Notes: generated by a model from the sequence alone, not told the origin. Counted from the stretch's first letter, positions 43,017 through 52,250 are shown. The stretch is DNA of 64,000 nucleotides from Aliiroseovarius crassostreae (GCF_001307765.1 NZ_LKBA01000004.1:744001-808000), one strand, 5' to 3'. A program made the numbers and translations.

Positions 43017-45221
43017 TTATGCGGCGGCTGCGGTCTTGTCGAACCGTTGATAGAAGGTTTCGCCTTCCTCAGCCATCTCGCGCAGCAGCGCAGGGGTGGT
43101 GAAGCGCGCACCGTGTTTTTCGGTCAGCTGATCACAGACTTCGGCCGCATAGGGCGCACCCAGCATGTCGAGCCAGCTGAAGGGGCCGCCGGACCACGGC
43201 GCAAAGCCCCAGCCGAGGATCGCGCCCACGTCGCCTTCGCGGATGTCCTCAAGCACGCCTTCTTCCAGCGCACGCACCGCCTCCAGCACCTGTGCCATCA
43301 TCAGGCGATGCTTGACCTCGGTGATTTCCGGCTGTGTCTCGGCGAGCGGGAATTTTTCACCCAGCCCGGTCCACAACCCGGCGCGCTTGCCGTTGTCATC
43401 ATAGTCATAAAAGCCCGCATTTGCCTTGCGGCCCAGACGCCCTTCATCGGCCATCCAGAAGATGATGTCATCCACGGCGCTGTCAGGATAGGCATCCCCC
43501 ATTGCGGCCTTGGTTGCTTTTGCAATCTTCACCCCCAGTTCGACCGAGGTCTCGTCCACCAGCTGCAACGGACCAACCGGGAAGCCCAGCAGGCGCGCGG
43601 CCCCTTCCACAAGGGCAGGGGATACCCCTTCGCCCACCATGCGGATGCCTTCGTTGATATAGGGAATGATGCAGCGGTTGGCATAGAAGAAGCGCGCGTC
43701 ATTGACCACAATCGGTGTCTTGCGGATCTGGCGCACATAGTCGAGCGCCTTGGCCTTGGCCCGATCGCCGGTTTCGCGGCCCTTGATGATCTCGACCAGC
43801 ATCATCTTCTCAACCGGTGAGAAGAAGTGGATGCCGATGAACTGATCCGGGCGTTGCGATGCTTTTGCCAGCTCGGAAATCGGCAGGGTCGAGGTGTTGG
43901 TGGCATAGATGCAGTCGGGGCCGACAACAGCCTCGACCTTCCGGGTCATCTCCGCCTTCACACCCACATCTTCGAACACCGCTTCAATGATCAGGTCCGC
44001 CCCTTTGAGAGCGTCCAGATCGGTGGTCGCGGTGATGGCGCCCAGAACGGCTTCTTTTTTCTCCGGCGTGGCTTTCTTGCGGGCGATGCCCTTGTCCAGA
44101 TAGGTCTCGGAATAGGATTTCCCGCGATCTGCAGCGTCTTGGGTCTGGTCGATCAGCACCACGTCCATGCCCGCCATGGCAGAGACCAGCGCAATGCCTG
44201 CCCCCATCATGCCTGCGCCCAGAACGCCGACCTTCTTGACCGACTGATCCTCAATGTCATTCGGACGCACAGCCCCTTTTTCAAGCGCCTGCTTGTTGAT
44301 GAACAAGGACCGGATCATGGCCGAGGAGGACGGGTTCATCAAAACATTCACAAACCAGCGGCACTCGACCCGCAATGCGTCATCAAAGGGCACCATCGCC
44401 CCTTCGTAAGCTGCCGACAAGAGCGCCTTGGCCGCCGGATAGACCCCCGCGGTCTTGCCATGGATCATCGCCGCCGCGCCGATATAGGTCTGGAACCCGG
44501 CCGGGTGATAAGGCGCGCCACCGGGCATTTTATACCCCTTGGCATCCCACGGTTTCACGATATCTGCGTCCTTGGCGTTCAGAACCCACTCCTTTGCGCG
44601 GGCCTGCAGCTCTTCCGGGGCGACAACCTCGTCGATCAGGCCTGCGGATTTTGCCTTGGCCGGGGCCACGGTTCTGCCCTCAAGCAGGAACGGCGCTGCC
44701 GCCATCGCGCCCATCTTGCGCACAAGGCGGGTGGTGCCGCCTGCGCCGGGGAAGATCCCCACAAGGATTTCCGGCAGGCCGATCTTGGCCTTGGGATTGT
44801 CGGCGGCAATGATCCGGTGACAGGCCAGCGGGATCTCAAGCCCGATGCCAAGCGCGATACCGGGCAGGGCCGCGACAATCGGTTTGCCGCCCTTGTTGGT
44901 TTTCGGATCCATGCCAGCCCGTTCGATTTTGCGCAGCACGCCATGCATCTGCATGATGCCGTCAAACAGGCCTTTCGCGGGGTCGTCGCCCGCGTCTTCT
45001 TTCATCTGGGCAATGACATTGAGGTCCATCCCCCCGGCAAAGTCCTTTTTGCCCGAGGTGATGATCGCGCCTTTCACGGCGTCATCTGCCAGAACGGTGT
45101 CGATATGCCCGTTCAGCTCTGCCAGAGCGGCATACGACAGCACGTTCATCGACTTGCCCGGCACATCCCAGGAAATGGTGGCGACGCCATCGGCGTCAAC
45201 AGAGTAGTTGAAATCAGCCAT
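43017..45221 (-). CDS. Enoyl-CoA hydratase / 3-hydroxyacyl-CoA dehydrogenase (FadJ/FadB-like)
   Basis: A 734-residue bifunctional beta-oxidation enzyme. Residues about 10-200 are the crotonase domain (oxyanion residues in FAGGMDLN and ALGIGLEIPLACH; catalytic acids near GLPEILVGIFPGAGG). The NAD-binding domain starts with VGVLGAGMMGAGIALVSA at about residue 330, with the catalytic histidine in FIGIHFFSPVEKM. Two C-terminal dehydrogenase domains follow. It is 15 bp downstream of the thiolase gene. Together they carry out the last three steps of each beta-oxidation round. Confidence 0.94.
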   Translation of the reverse strand: MADFNYSVDADGVATISWDVPGKSMNVLSYAALAELNGHIDTVLADDAVKGAIITSGKKDFAGGMDLNVIAQMKEDAGDDPAKGLFDGIMQMHGVLRKIERAGMDPKTNKGGKPIVAALPGIALGIGLEIPLACHRIIAADNPKAKIGLPEILVGIFPGAGGTTRLVRKMGAMAAAPFLLEGRTVAPAKAKSAGLIDEVVAPEELQARAKEWVLNAKDADIVKPWDAKGYKMPGGAPYHPAGFQTYIGAAAMIHGKTAGVYPAAKALLSAAYEGAMVPFDDALRVECRWFVNVLMNPSSSAMIRSLFINKQALEKGAVRPNDIEDQSVKKVGVLGAGMMGAGIALVSAMAGMDVVLIDQTQDAADRGKSYSETYLDKGIARKKATPEKKEAVLGAITATTDLDALKGADLIIEAVFEDVGVKAEMTRKVEAVVGPDCIYATNTSTLPISELAKASQRPDQFIGIHFFSPVEKMMLVEIIKGRETGDRAKAKALDYVRQIRKTPIVVNDARFFYANRCIIPYINEGIRMVGEGVSPALVEGAARLLGFPVGPLQLVDETSVELGVKIAKATKAAMGDAYPDSAVDDIIFWMADEGRLGRKANAGFYDYDDNGKRAGLWTGLGEKFPLAETQPEITEVKHRLMMAQVLEAVRALEEGVLEDIREGDVGAILGWGFAPWSGGPFSWLDMLGAPYAAEVCDQLTEKHGARFTTPALLREMAEEGETFYQRFDKTAAAA

Positions 45222-45236
45222 TTTTAACGTCCCTTC

Positions 45237-46445
45237 TTAAACGCGTTCGAGGATGGTTGCGGCACCCATGCCAGATCCGATGCACAGCGTGGCAAGGCCA
45301 GTTTCCTTGTCCGCCCGCTCCATTTCATCCAGAAGCGCACCAAGGATCATTGCCCCGGTGGCCCCCAGCGGGTGGCCCATGGCAATCGCCCCACCGTTCA
45401 CATTCACCTTGTCATGATCGGCGTTGAAGGCTTGCAGGAAGCGCAGCACGACCGAGGCGAAAGCTTCGTTCACCTCAAACAGGTCAATGTCACCAATGCC
45501 CATGCCAGCGGCCGCCAGCACACGTTCGGTGGCCGGAACCGGGCCGGTCAGCATGATGGTTGGGTCGGTGCCCACCTTGGAGGTGGCCTTGATGCGTGCG
45601 CGCGGTTTGATCCCGTGACGTTCGCCGAATTCCTTGTTGCCGATCAGAACGGCAGCAGACCCATCGGCGATACCGGACGAGTTGCCCGCGTGGTGCACGT
45701 GGTTGATCTTTTCCAAATGCGGGTATTTCAAAAGCGCAACCGCGTCAAAGCCCGGCATCTGCTCTCCCATCATCGCAAAAGACGGGTTCAGACCACTCAG
45801 GGTCTGCATGTTGGTCTCGCGGATCATCTCGTCCTGCGACATGATTTCCAGACCGTTCTGGTCGCGCAGCGTGTAGACGGATTTGTCGAACCGGCCCGCG
45901 GCACGGGCGGCGGCGGCGCGTTTCTGGCTTTCGACCGCATAGGCGTCACACTCGTCGCGTGAAAACCCGTATTCGGTGGCGATAATGTCCGCAGAAATCC
46001 CCTGCGGCACAAAATAGGTCTTGGCTGCAAGGAACGGATCCGCCGCAATTGCGCCCCCGTCGGACCCCATCGGAACCCGTGACATGCTCTCGACGCCGCC
46101 GGCGATATAGGCGTCACCCGCCCCGCCACGCACCTGGTTGGCCGCCATGTTCACAGCTTCCAGGCCCGAGGCGCAGAAGCGGTTGATCGACACGCCGGGG
46201 ATGCGCTCGTCCAGATCGGAATACAGCACCGAGGACCGGGCCAGGCAGGCGCCTTGCTCACCCACCTGGGTCACGTTGCCCCAGATCACATCCTCGACGG
46301 CATGGCCCTCAAGGTTGTTGCGGCGTTTCAGTTCGTTAAGGGTCTCGGCAGAAAGACGTACGGCTGTCACTTCATGCAGCGTGCCGTCTTTCTTGCCCTT
46401 GCCGCGCGGGCTGCGCACGGCATCATAGATATAGGCGTCGGTCAT
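45237..46445 (-). CDS. fadA: Acetyl-CoA C-acyltransferase (3-ketoacyl-CoA thiolase)
   Basis: A 402-residue thiolase. The nucleophilic cysteine is in [14 protein letters not shown] at about position 93, and the second active-site motifs are in [16 protein letters not shown] (His) and CIGSGMGAA (Cys) near the C-terminus. It lies directly upstream of the FadJ/FadB-like gene in one operon and cleaves 3-ketoacyl-CoA to acetyl-CoA and a shortened acyl-CoA. Confidence 0.94.
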   Translation of the reverse strand: MTDAYIYDAVRSPRGKGKKDGTLHEVTAVRLSAETLNELKRRNNLEGHAVEDVIWGNVTQVGEQGACLARSSVLYSDLDERIPGVSINRFCASGLEAVNMAANQVRGGAGDAYIAGGVESMSRVPMGSDGGAIAADPFLAAKTYFVPQGISADIIATEYGFSRDECDAYAVESQKRAAAARAAGRFDKSVYTLRDQNGLEIMSQDEMIRETNMQTLSGLNPSFAMMGEQMPGFDAVALLKYPHLEKINHVHHAGNSSGIADGSAAVLIGNKEFGERHGIKPRARIKATSKVGTDPTIMLTGPVPATERVLAAAGMGIGDIDLFEVNEAFASVVLRFLQAFNADHDKVNVNGGAIAMGHPLGATGAMILGALLDEMERADKETGLATLCIGSGMGAATILERV

Positions 46446-46480
46446 TTTCTATTTCCTTTCAGGAGTCCAGGTCCAGAATG

Positions 46481-47116
46481 TCAGGCGCGGTCAGCCGGGC
46501 TGCCGGGCATAAGGTCGTAAGGGTGTTTCCAGCCGGGGGTTTCGGCAATCCGGGTCAGCCAAGCGTCGATGGCGGGCCATTCGGTGCGGTCAAAGCCAAA
46601 GGGTTCAGGGTAGAACAGGTAACCGCAGCAGGAGATGTCTGCGAGGGTGATGGCGTCGCCCACCAGCCAGTCCCGGGTGGAAAGCTCGCTTTCCAAAGTC
46701 TTGTAGGCGGATTTGAGGCGGCCCTGATTGAAAGCAATCACCTCGGCCGGGCGCTTGTCTTCTGGGATAAAGTTCATCAAAAACCGGGTCATGCCCGCCA
46801 CCGATGACATTTTGTGATTGTCCCAAAACTGCCAGCGCAGGATCTCGCGCCGCTCTGCTGCGCTGCGCCCCCCAAGTTTGCCGGATTTCGACGAGACATA
46901 ATCCTGAATGGCGCCCGATTGCGACAGGGTCACATCACCGTCCACCATCACAGGGGCCTCCCCCATCGGGTTGATCTCACGATATTCCGGCGTGCGGGTC
47001 TCGCCGCCAAAGAAGTCTACATATACCGGCTCCCAATCCAGGCCGGACAATTCCAACGTAAGCGCGGCCTTGTAGGCGTTGCCACTTTCGCCGAAGCAGT
47101 AAAGTTTGATGGTCAT
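46481..47116 (-). CDS. Glutathione S-transferase family protein
   Basis: A 211-residue GST. Residues 1-80 form the thioredoxin-like domain (MTIKLYCFGESGNAYKAALT, INPMGEAPVMVDGD with the cis-Pro region, LSQSGAIQDYV binding the gamma-glutamyl part). The helical C-terminal domain has WLVGDAITLADISCCGYL. It lies 35 bp upstream of the thiolase gene on the same strand and may be cotranscribed. Role unclear, perhaps detoxifying reactive intermediates of acyl-CoA metabolism. Confidence 0.9.
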   Translation of the reverse strand: MTIKLYCFGESGNAYKAALTLELSGLDWEPVYVDFFGGETRTPEYREINPMGEAPVMVDGDVTLSQSGAIQDYVSSKSGKLGGRSAAERREILRWQFWDNHKMSSVAGMTRFLMNFIPEDKRPAEVIAFNQGRLKSAYKTLESELSTRDWLVGDAITLADISCCGYLFYPEPFGFDRTEWPAIDAWLTRIAETPGWKHPYDLMPGSPADRA

Positions 47117-47164
47117 CGCGTCCTCCCAGTTGCGATCTCGAACCCGGGGGCAATTTCCCCGCAG

Positions 47165-47194
47165 ACCCGATTGAGTATTTTGACCAAGAAGAAA
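47165..47194 (+). repeat. Intergenic box GAGTATTTTGACCAAGAAGAA
   Basis: CCCGATTGAGTATTTTGACC followed by AAGAAGAAAG. It faces another copy at 47355-47391 in the opposite orientation, with a GC hairpin between them. Same family as 404-460 and 20015-20061. Confidence 0.5.
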
Positions 47195-47290
47195 GCCTGA
47201 TTGCTCTTCCAGTCACGTTTTCTTAACCAAGAACGGCCAGCTTAGGGGGGCGGTACAGGCTGGAGAGCCGATGACCGCCCAAGGAGAAGG

Positions 47291-47334
47291 CGGCCTCGCC
47301 ATCAACGCCCGAACGGGCCGGGGCGGCGAGGCCG
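47291..47334. other. Nested GC-rich hairpin between two inward-facing boxes
   Basis: CGGCCTCGCC (47291-47300) and GGCGAGGCCG (47325-47334) are exact reverse complements; inside, GCCC-GAAC-GGGC can form a second stem. It lies in the 300-bp gap between the GST gene and the 70-residue gene and could be a processed transcript end or attenuator. No T-run follows. Confidence 0.45.
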
Positions 47335-47354
47335 TTATCGGTATGAGACGCGCG

Positions 47355-47391
47355 CCCCTTCTTCTTGCTCCAAATACTCCCGCCGGAGGCA
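47355..47391 (-). repeat. Intergenic box, minus orientation (GCCTCCGGCGGGAGTATTTG)
   Basis: On the minus strand GCCTCCGGCGGGAGTATTTG is followed by GAGCAAGAAGAAGGGG, just after the stop of the 70-residue gene. A shortened relative (GCCTCCGGCGGGGAAGAAAA) occurs at 54747-54766. Confidence 0.5.
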
Positions 47392-47416
47392 TCCAGCAGA
47401 AGCCAACTGTTCAGGC

Positions 47417-47629
47417 TCATCGCTTGCGCGCCTCCAGTTCCGCGTTGAACAGGCGCAGGCGCGCGGTGAGGTTTTCTTGGTGCGTCACGCTGTCGAAATG
47501 TTCAAACAGGAAGGACAACGCTTCGCCCTCATCCAGCCCTGCCTCCTGCGCAAATCGTTTCAGGCGGCGATAGCCGTCTTCGGTCATGGCGCAGGGAAAG
47601 CGGCGGGTGAGTTTGAAGCGTTTGGGCAT
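47417..47629 (-). CDS. Small conserved hypothetical protein, 70 residues
   Basis: A basic, helical 70-residue protein (MPKRFKLTRRFPCAMTEDGY ... NLTARLRLFNAELEARKR). The stretch TEDGYRRLKRFAQEAGLDEGEALSFLFEHFDS resembles a short helix-turn-helix or ribbon-helix unit, but I cannot place it in a family. It lies 21 bp after the acyl-CoA dehydrogenase gene on the same strand, so it is probably its operon partner. Confidence 0.55.
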   Translation of the reverse strand: MPKRFKLTRRFPCAMTEDGYRRLKRFAQEAGLDEGEALSFLFEHFDSVTHQENLTARLRLFNAELEARKR

Positions 47630-47650
47630 TCCTGTTCTCTTTTCAATTGG

Positions 47651-49426
47651 TTAGAATTGGTCCGCAGTCAGCCCCATGACCGTGGCCGATCCGCTTTCGA
47701 TCCGTGCCAGATGCATCGCGGTGGCGGGTAGGCGGCGGGACATATAGTAGCGGGCCGTGGTCAGCTTGGTCTCGTAGAACGTGGCGTCAGAGGTGCCGCT
47801 GGCCAGCGCATCCAATGCGGCCCGGGCGGAGCGGGCCCACATGAAGCCCAGGCAGACATGGCCGAAGAGATGCATGAAATCATAGCTTCCCGCGAGCGCG
47901 TCATTGGGGTTCTTCATGCCCGACTGCATGAAATACATGGCCGAGGATTGCAGGTGTTTGGACGCTTCTTTGAGCGGCGCGATGAATTCTGCCATCGCTT
48001 CGTCGTCACCTTGTTCCTTGCAGTAGGATTTGATCATGTCGAAGAAGCCCATGATCGGCTTGCCGCCACCGGCAGCCAGTTTGCGGCCGACGAGATCCAG
48101 CGCCTGAACACCGTTTGCCCCTTCATAGATCTGGGTGATGCGGGCATCACGTGTGAACTGTGACATGCCATGCTCTTCGATATAGCCGTGGCCGCCATAG
48201 ATCTGCTGGGCGAGGACGGTCATGTCATAGCCCTGATCGCTCAGGAACCCTTTCAGGACCGGGGTCATCAGCGAGATCAGATCATCGGCGTCCTTGTCTT
48301 CGGCGCGGTGGGCCTGATCAATCAGTGTCGCCCCCCAGAGCAGAAAGGCGCGCGCCCCTTCGATGAAGGATTTCTGGTCCATAAGTGCGCGGCGAATGTC
48401 GGGATGAACGATCAGCGGGTCCGCCGGGCCATCCGGGTTCTTGACCCCGGTGACGTCGCGCCCCTGCAGGCGGTCCTTGGCATAGATCACCGCGTTTTGA
48501 TAGGCGGCTTCGGCTTGCGCCAGACCCTGCATCGCCACGCCAAGGCGGGCTTCGTTCATCATGGTGAACATGGCGCGCATGCCTTTGTGCATGTCTCCCA
48601 GCAGATAGCCGGTCGCCTCGTCATAATTCATCACACAGGTGGCATTGCCGTGGATGCCCATCTTTTTCTCAAGATTGCCCACGGACACGCTATTGCGCGC
48701 GCCCGCAGACCCGTCTTCGGCCACCATGAATTTCGGCACAATGAAAAGCGACACGCCCTTGATGCCCTCTGGTCCGCCGGGGATTTTTGCCAGCACGAGG
48801 TGGATCACGTTTTCCGACATGTCATGGTCGCCTGCCGAGATGAAAATCTTCTGGCCGGAGATCTTGTAGCTGCCATCCTCCTGCGGTTCCGCCTTGGTGC
48901 GCATCAGACCCAGATCGGTGCCGCAATGCGGCTCTGTCAGGTTCATGGTGCCGGTCCATTCGCAGCTGACCATTTTGGGCAGATAGGTGGCTTTCTGTTC
49001 ATCCGTGCCATGGGCCAGGATGGCGGAGGCGGCCCCATGGGTCAGGCCCTGATACATGGTGAAGGCCTGATTGGCGCCGGAAAACAGTTCACCCACAGCG
49101 GTGCCCAGCACCACTGGCATGTTCTGGCCACCGAACTCTTCGGGCATGTCGAGCCCGGTCCAGCCGCCGTCTTTCATCTGCTCAAAAGCGTCCTTGAACC
49201 CGGCAGGTGTGTAAACCACGCCATTTTCCAGGCGGCAGCCCTCGTGATCGCCAACCACATTGAGCGGCGCGAGCACCTCTCCTGCCAGTTTGCCCGCCTC
49301 TTCCAGAACGGCAGAGGTAAAGCCAGGTTCCAGATCTGCATATCCGGGGGTGGCGGCCTCATGGGTTTTCAGCACTTCGTGCAGCACAAAGCCCATGTCC
49401 TTGGTGGGGGCGGTATAGCTCGGCAT
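47651..49426 (-). CDS. Acyl-CoA dehydrogenase of the long FadE/DmdC-like type
   Basis: A 591-residue flavoprotein. Core motifs in order: [15 protein letters not shown] (FAD and substrate loop), [35 protein letters not shown], and [19 protein letters not shown] followed by [14 protein letters not shown] with the usual catalytic glutamate region. A C-terminal extension of about 130 residues marks the group that includes DmdC, the methylmercaptopropionyl-CoA dehydrogenase of Roseobacters, and long-chain enzymes. It is next to a MerR regulator gene and close to the thiolase/hydratase operon, so it probably supplies the first beta-oxidation step. Confidence 0.9.
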   Translation of the reverse strand: MPSYTAPTKDMGFVLHEVLKTHEAATPGYADLEPGFTSAVLEEAGKLAGEVLAPLNVVGDHEGCRLENGVVYTPAGFKDAFEQMKDGGWTGLDMPEEFGGQNMPVVLGTAVGELFSGANQAFTMYQGLTHGAASAILAHGTDEQKATYLPKMVSCEWTGTMNLTEPHCGTDLGLMRTKAEPQEDGSYKISGQKIFISAGDHDMSENVIHLVLAKIPGGPEGIKGVSLFIVPKFMVAEDGSAGARNSVSVGNLEKKMGIHGNATCVMNYDEATGYLLGDMHKGMRAMFTMMNEARLGVAMQGLAQAEAAYQNAVIYAKDRLQGRDVTGVKNPDGPADPLIVHPDIRRALMDQKSFIEGARAFLLWGATLIDQAHRAEDKDADDLISLMTPVLKGFLSDQGYDMTVLAQQIYGGHGYIEEHGMSQFTRDARITQIYEGANGVQALDLVGRKLAAGGGKPIMGFFDMIKSYCKEQGDDEAMAEFIAPLKEASKHLQSSAMYFMQSGMKNPNDALAGSYDFMHLFGHVCLGFMWARSARAALDALASGTSDATFYETKLTTARYYMSRRLPATAMHLARIESGSATVMGLTADQF

Positions 49427-49456
49427 GTGGTAATCCTCGTGGTTGATAACTGGCGC

Positions 49457-49852
49457 TTATTGCCCTTCGCCCGCTTTGAATCTGGCGATGGCGTCTTCGG
49501 CCCATTTCAGTTGGTCCGTCAGATCGGCAATGGCCTCGTCCAGCTCGGTGCGCTGCTGCCTGAGGTCGGCCAGGTGTTTCTGGGCCACCTCGTAGGTGCG
49601 GGTCAGCTGGGTCTGCTGCTGGTCCCCCATGTCATACAGGTCGAGCAGCTGGCGGATTTCCTCCAGTGCAAACCCAAAACGTTTGCCGCGCAGGATCAGC
49701 TTGAGCCGGGCACGGTCGCGTTTTGTGAACAGGCGTTTCTGGCCTTCGCGTACCGGTGCAAGCAGCTCTTTCGCTTCATAAAAGCGCAGGGTGCGAGCGG
49801 TGACATCAAAAGCGTCACACATCTGACGAATGGTCATAAGGTCGTCGGTCAT
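49457..49852 (-). CDS. MerR family transcriptional regulator
   Basis: A 131-residue regulator. The N-terminal winged helix has MTIRQMCDAFDVTARTLRFYEAKELL, then the second helix-turn-helix, and the C-terminal half is a long coiled coil (about 75-125) for dimerisation without a cysteine-rich metal site. Such MerR proteins control acyl-CoA or amino-acid catabolism (LiuR type). A TTTACGT-TG-ACGTAAA operator is just upstream. It lies 30 bp upstream of the acyl-CoA dehydrogenase gene and probably autoregulates the operon. Confidence 0.9.
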   Translation of the reverse strand: MTDDLMTIRQMCDAFDVTARTLRFYEAKELLAPVREGQKRLFTKRDRARLKLILRGKRFGFALEEIRQLLDLYDMGDQQQTQLTRTYEVAQKHLADLRQQRTELDEAIADLTDQLKWAEDAIARFKAGEGQ

Positions 49853-49942
49853 TCGATCCTCTTTTTGACACCGGTCGGTTGGGGGCGGGGATCCCGCCGT
49901 GTTGATCTGAGTTGATCTGACCGGTTCTGTTTACTGCATAAG

Positions 49943-49958
49943 TTTACGTTGACGTAAA
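49943..49958. promoter_or_regulatory. MerR-type operator TTTACGT-TG-ACGTAAA plus direct repeats
   Basis: TTTACGT and ACGTAAA form a perfect 7-bp dyad with a 2-bp spacer. CGTGGCGTCAA follows twice at 49964-49974 and 49987-49997, 23 bp apart. The 310-bp gap (49853-50162) between the MerR gene and the small membrane gene holds nothing else visible. The dyad resembles the described LiuR operator. It likely controls the MerR-acyl-CoA dehydrogenase operon. Confidence 0.6.
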
Positions 49959-50162
49959 TGTAACGTGGCGTCAAACATTTCAATGGCGTGGCGTCAACTT
50001 TTCTTTCCGTTACGGAACGTCATTTCCCCAGCTTACGCCCCTAGACGTGTGATTTCCGCGCTGCCGCGCACGTTTTGCGGGTGAAAAGGAGCGTTGACCT
50101 CGTGCCGCAAGGGGCACATGGTCTTTTCGGATCAAGGGAAAACACAGTTCGGAAGGGGGGGC

Positions 50163-50489
50163 GTGAGTGGTGACAATATAGATGGCGTGGACTATCTGAA
50201 TGCAGAGCGGGCATCCCTTGAGGTGATGCAGGCTCAGATGCAGGGGTTTCTCAGGAAACGACTGGCCATGTGGGCGATCCGCTGGGGTATCGGGATGCCG
50301 GTGGCATTTGCCGTGCCCGCAATCTGGGGGCTTTGGCCCTGGTTGCCGATGGCGGCTGGGATTGTTGCCCTCGTCTCTCTGGCCACAATCATGATCATGT
50401 GGCTTGTCTTGCTGCGCAAATTTCGCTCCACCCAAGCCAGCGCAGATCGGTTGGAACAGGTGTTGAGGGAGGAAGACGACCTGGCGTGA
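50163..50489 (+). CDS. Small hypothetical protein with two membrane helices
   Basis: A 108-residue protein if the GTG at 50163 is used, which follows a strong GGAAGGGGGG site; an ATG further up at 50118 has none. Residues about 20-35 are charged, then two helices (about 38-60 WAIRWGIGMPVAFAVPAIWG and 63-88 MAAGIVALVSLATIMIMWLVLL), then a charged tail ending LREEDDLA. No family recognised. It lies between the two MerR genes and ends 3 bp before the convergent one. Confidence 0.6.
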   Translation: MSGDNIDGVDYLNAERASLEVMQAQMQGFLRKRLAMWAIRWGIGMPVAFAVPAIWGLWPWLPMAAGIVALVSLATIMIMWLVLLRKFRSTQASADRLEQVLREEDDLA

Positions 50490-50492
50490 GGG

Positions 50493-50861
50493 TTATGTTA
50501 CCAGCTTTGCCACGTCGTCCCGCAGATCCTGAAGATCATCAATGGTTTCGGCCAATTGCGCATATTGCTCCCGCAGGGCCTTGAGCTGGCGATCCGCCAA
50601 CTCCACCCAGGCCTGATTCTGCGCATCGGTGCCTTTCTCATCATAGATCAACAGCCATTGGCGCAGCTCTTCCAGAGAGAAACCAAACCGGCGCCCGCGC
50701 AGGATCAGGGTCATGCGGGCCACTTCGCGTGGCGTATAAAACCGCGACCGCCCTTCCTTTTCCGGTGCCAGAAGCTCGATATATTCGTAATATCTGAGCG
50801 TCCGTGGAGTCACGTCAAACTTGGCACACATTTCTTTGAAGGTGAGGCGTTCGTCAGACAT
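50493..50861 (-). CDS. MerR family transcriptional regulator, paralogue of the gene at 49457
   Basis: A 122-residue regulator from ATG 50861 (AGGA six bases upstream). KEMCAKFDVTPRTLRYYEYIELLAPE and LRGRRFGFSLEELRQWLLIYD match the MerR at 49457 almost position by position, followed by a coiled coil. The two are recent paralogues that flank a small membrane protein gene. No matching dyad like that at 49943 is seen before this one, so it may respond to the same ligand through a different site. Confidence 0.88.
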   Translation of the reverse strand: MSDERLTFKEMCAKFDVTPRTLRYYEYIELLAPEKEGRSRFYTPREVARMTLILRGRRFGFSLEELRQWLLIYDEKGTDAQNQAWVELADRQLKALREQYAQLAETIDDLQDLRDDVAKLVT

Positions 50862-50965
50862 GGGACATCCTTGCTGTTGCGGTTCGTCCTCATTGGTAAC
50901 GCTTTCTGCACTGCAGCGCAATTCTGTAGAACTACGCTATGCGCAAAATATTGAGCAAAATCTGC

Positions 50966-50994
50966 AAAAAAGGGGACCCCGTTATGGGATCCCC
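50966..50994 (-). terminator. Terminator of the manganese transporter gene
   Basis: On the minus strand GGGGATCCC pairs with GGGGTCCCC around ATAAC and is followed by TTTTTT. Position 25 bp past the stop. Strong rho-independent terminator. Confidence 0.85.
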
Positions 50995-51018
50995 CGAAAG
51001 ATCTGCCTCACAGAAGGG

Positions 51019-52143
51019 TCAGTTCATGAAGCCCGGAGCGAGGAAATAGAACGCATAGGCCAGGATCAGGGCAGGCACGGCCGAGTAGAGCGTGGCAATC
51101 ACCGCCGCCTTGGGGTTTAGCGCAATGGCCGGGAACAGGGCGTCTCCGTCATTGGAAATCGCGTTGCCCATCAGGGCCGCAAACGGAACGGCACCATTCA
51201 GGTAAAGCGTCGTCACCAGAACCTGAGGGCCGCAGCCGGGCACAAACCCGATCACAATCGCCATCAGCGGCAGGAGAGGCGCGACAGTTTCGAACATCAC
51301 GGCCACATCCACCCCCGTATAAAGCGCAAGATAGTCATAGGCGAGATAGGCCCCGATCACCCAGACCGAGATGAAACTGGTCTCTTCGGCCATCCGTGTG
51401 ATCGGGTTGTCCTTGGCGTTGGTCATTGCCTGCAATGAGGAGGTGGCCCAGATGAATAACCCCAGAAAGGTGCCCGCCATGGCGATCCACAGAACCGGAA
51501 TCCCCAGAGGGTGGGTGACCTCAACCTGCATCAGCTGGCCAACACCGACAATCAGACCGGGGGCCGCAATCACGAGATAGGCCATGTCCTGCGGGCGGGT
51601 CTTGCCGATGCGCGGTGCCAGTTCACAGCTGCCAGTGCCGGGGCTGCGAAATTCGATCTTGTTGAACCGATCCACAATCCAGCCGGACAGGATCCCGACC
51701 ACAAAGGACAGCGGCAGGACAACAAGGGCCGCATCCGGTCGCGTCGCCAGCAGCAGAAACGCCGCATCCCCCATCGTGGCCGTCAGCGTGGCGACAACCG
51801 CGCCAAACCCCACGTGACCTGAGGAATAGGCCGCAACCACAACAACAGCGCCGCCGCATCCCGGAGTTGCCCCGAGCAATGCCGCCAGTGGCACCTGAGC
51901 CGCCCGGGCATTGGACAATGCATCGCCGATGTTGAAGCGGAACAGGCGTTCCGCGCCATAAAACAGCAGCAATGTGGTGGCCACAAAAACCGAGACCTGC
52001 ACATAGGCATCTGTCATCAGCGAACGGGTCAACTCACCCAATTCCCCCGGCGCGATGGCCAGCACAAGCAGCACTACCAGAACAAACAGGCGCTTGGGAC
52101 GCAACTCCCCAAACGGGGCGGTTAGGGTGGTTGTGGCGGCCAT
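51019..52143 (-). CDS. mntX: Putative manganese transporter, MntX-like
   Basis: A 374-residue membrane protein with about ten helices in two half-repeats. Each half carries a conserved PGCG turn inside a helix: ATPGCGGAVVVVAAYSSG and FVPGCGPQVLVTTLYLNG, followed by GDAAFLL and GDALFPA. This matches the MntX-type manganese importers described from Roseobacters, SAR11 and vibrios; related 10-helix proteins are annotated as heavy-metal exporters, so direction should be checked. ATG 52143 has AGGAG seven bases upstream. A Fur/Mur-type dyad lies just upstream, which supports manganese control. Confidence 0.75.
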   Translation of the reverse strand: MAATTTLTAPFGELRPKRLFVLVVLLVLAIAPGELGELTRSLMTDAYVQVSVFVATTLLLFYGAERLFRFNIGDALSNARAAQVPLAALLGATPGCGGAVVVVAAYSSGHVGFGAVVATLTATMGDAAFLLLATRPDAALVVLPLSFVVGILSGWIVDRFNKIEFRSPGTGSCELAPRIGKTRPQDMAYLVIAAPGLIVGVGQLMQVEVTHPLGIPVLWIAMAGTFLGLFIWATSSLQAMTNAKDNPITRMAEETSFISVWVIGAYLAYDYLALYTGVDVAVMFETVAPLLPLMAIVIGFVPGCGPQVLVTTLYLNGAVPFAALMGNAISNDGDALFPAIALNPKAAVIATLYSAVPALILAYAFYFLAPGFMN

Positions 52144-52158
52144 ATGGCGCTCCTGCAA

Positions 52159-52175
52159 TTGAGAATAATTCGCAA
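52159..52175. promoter_or_regulatory. Candidate Mur (Fur-family) box before mntX
   Basis: TTGAGAATAATTCGCAA has 8-bp arms TTGAGAAT and ATTCGCAA around a central A, matching in seven of eight positions. It lies 16-32 bp upstream of the mntX start. The form (8-1-8, TTGNGAAT) fits Fur-superfamily boxes; in alphaproteobacteria manganese genes are controlled by Mur. Confidence 0.55.
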
Positions 52176-52250
52176 ATGCAAAACTAAGGGCTTGCTCCAC
52201 AAAAGGCAAGCGCCAATAAACAGGGGACGGCTAAGAAAGGGAAATGCCCC

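Noticed and set aside
47223-47420. 65-residue frame beginning MSLNSWLLLDASGG as a gene
   Set aside because: It is built from the intergenic box at 47355-47391 and the hairpin at 47291-47334 and has no other coding sign.
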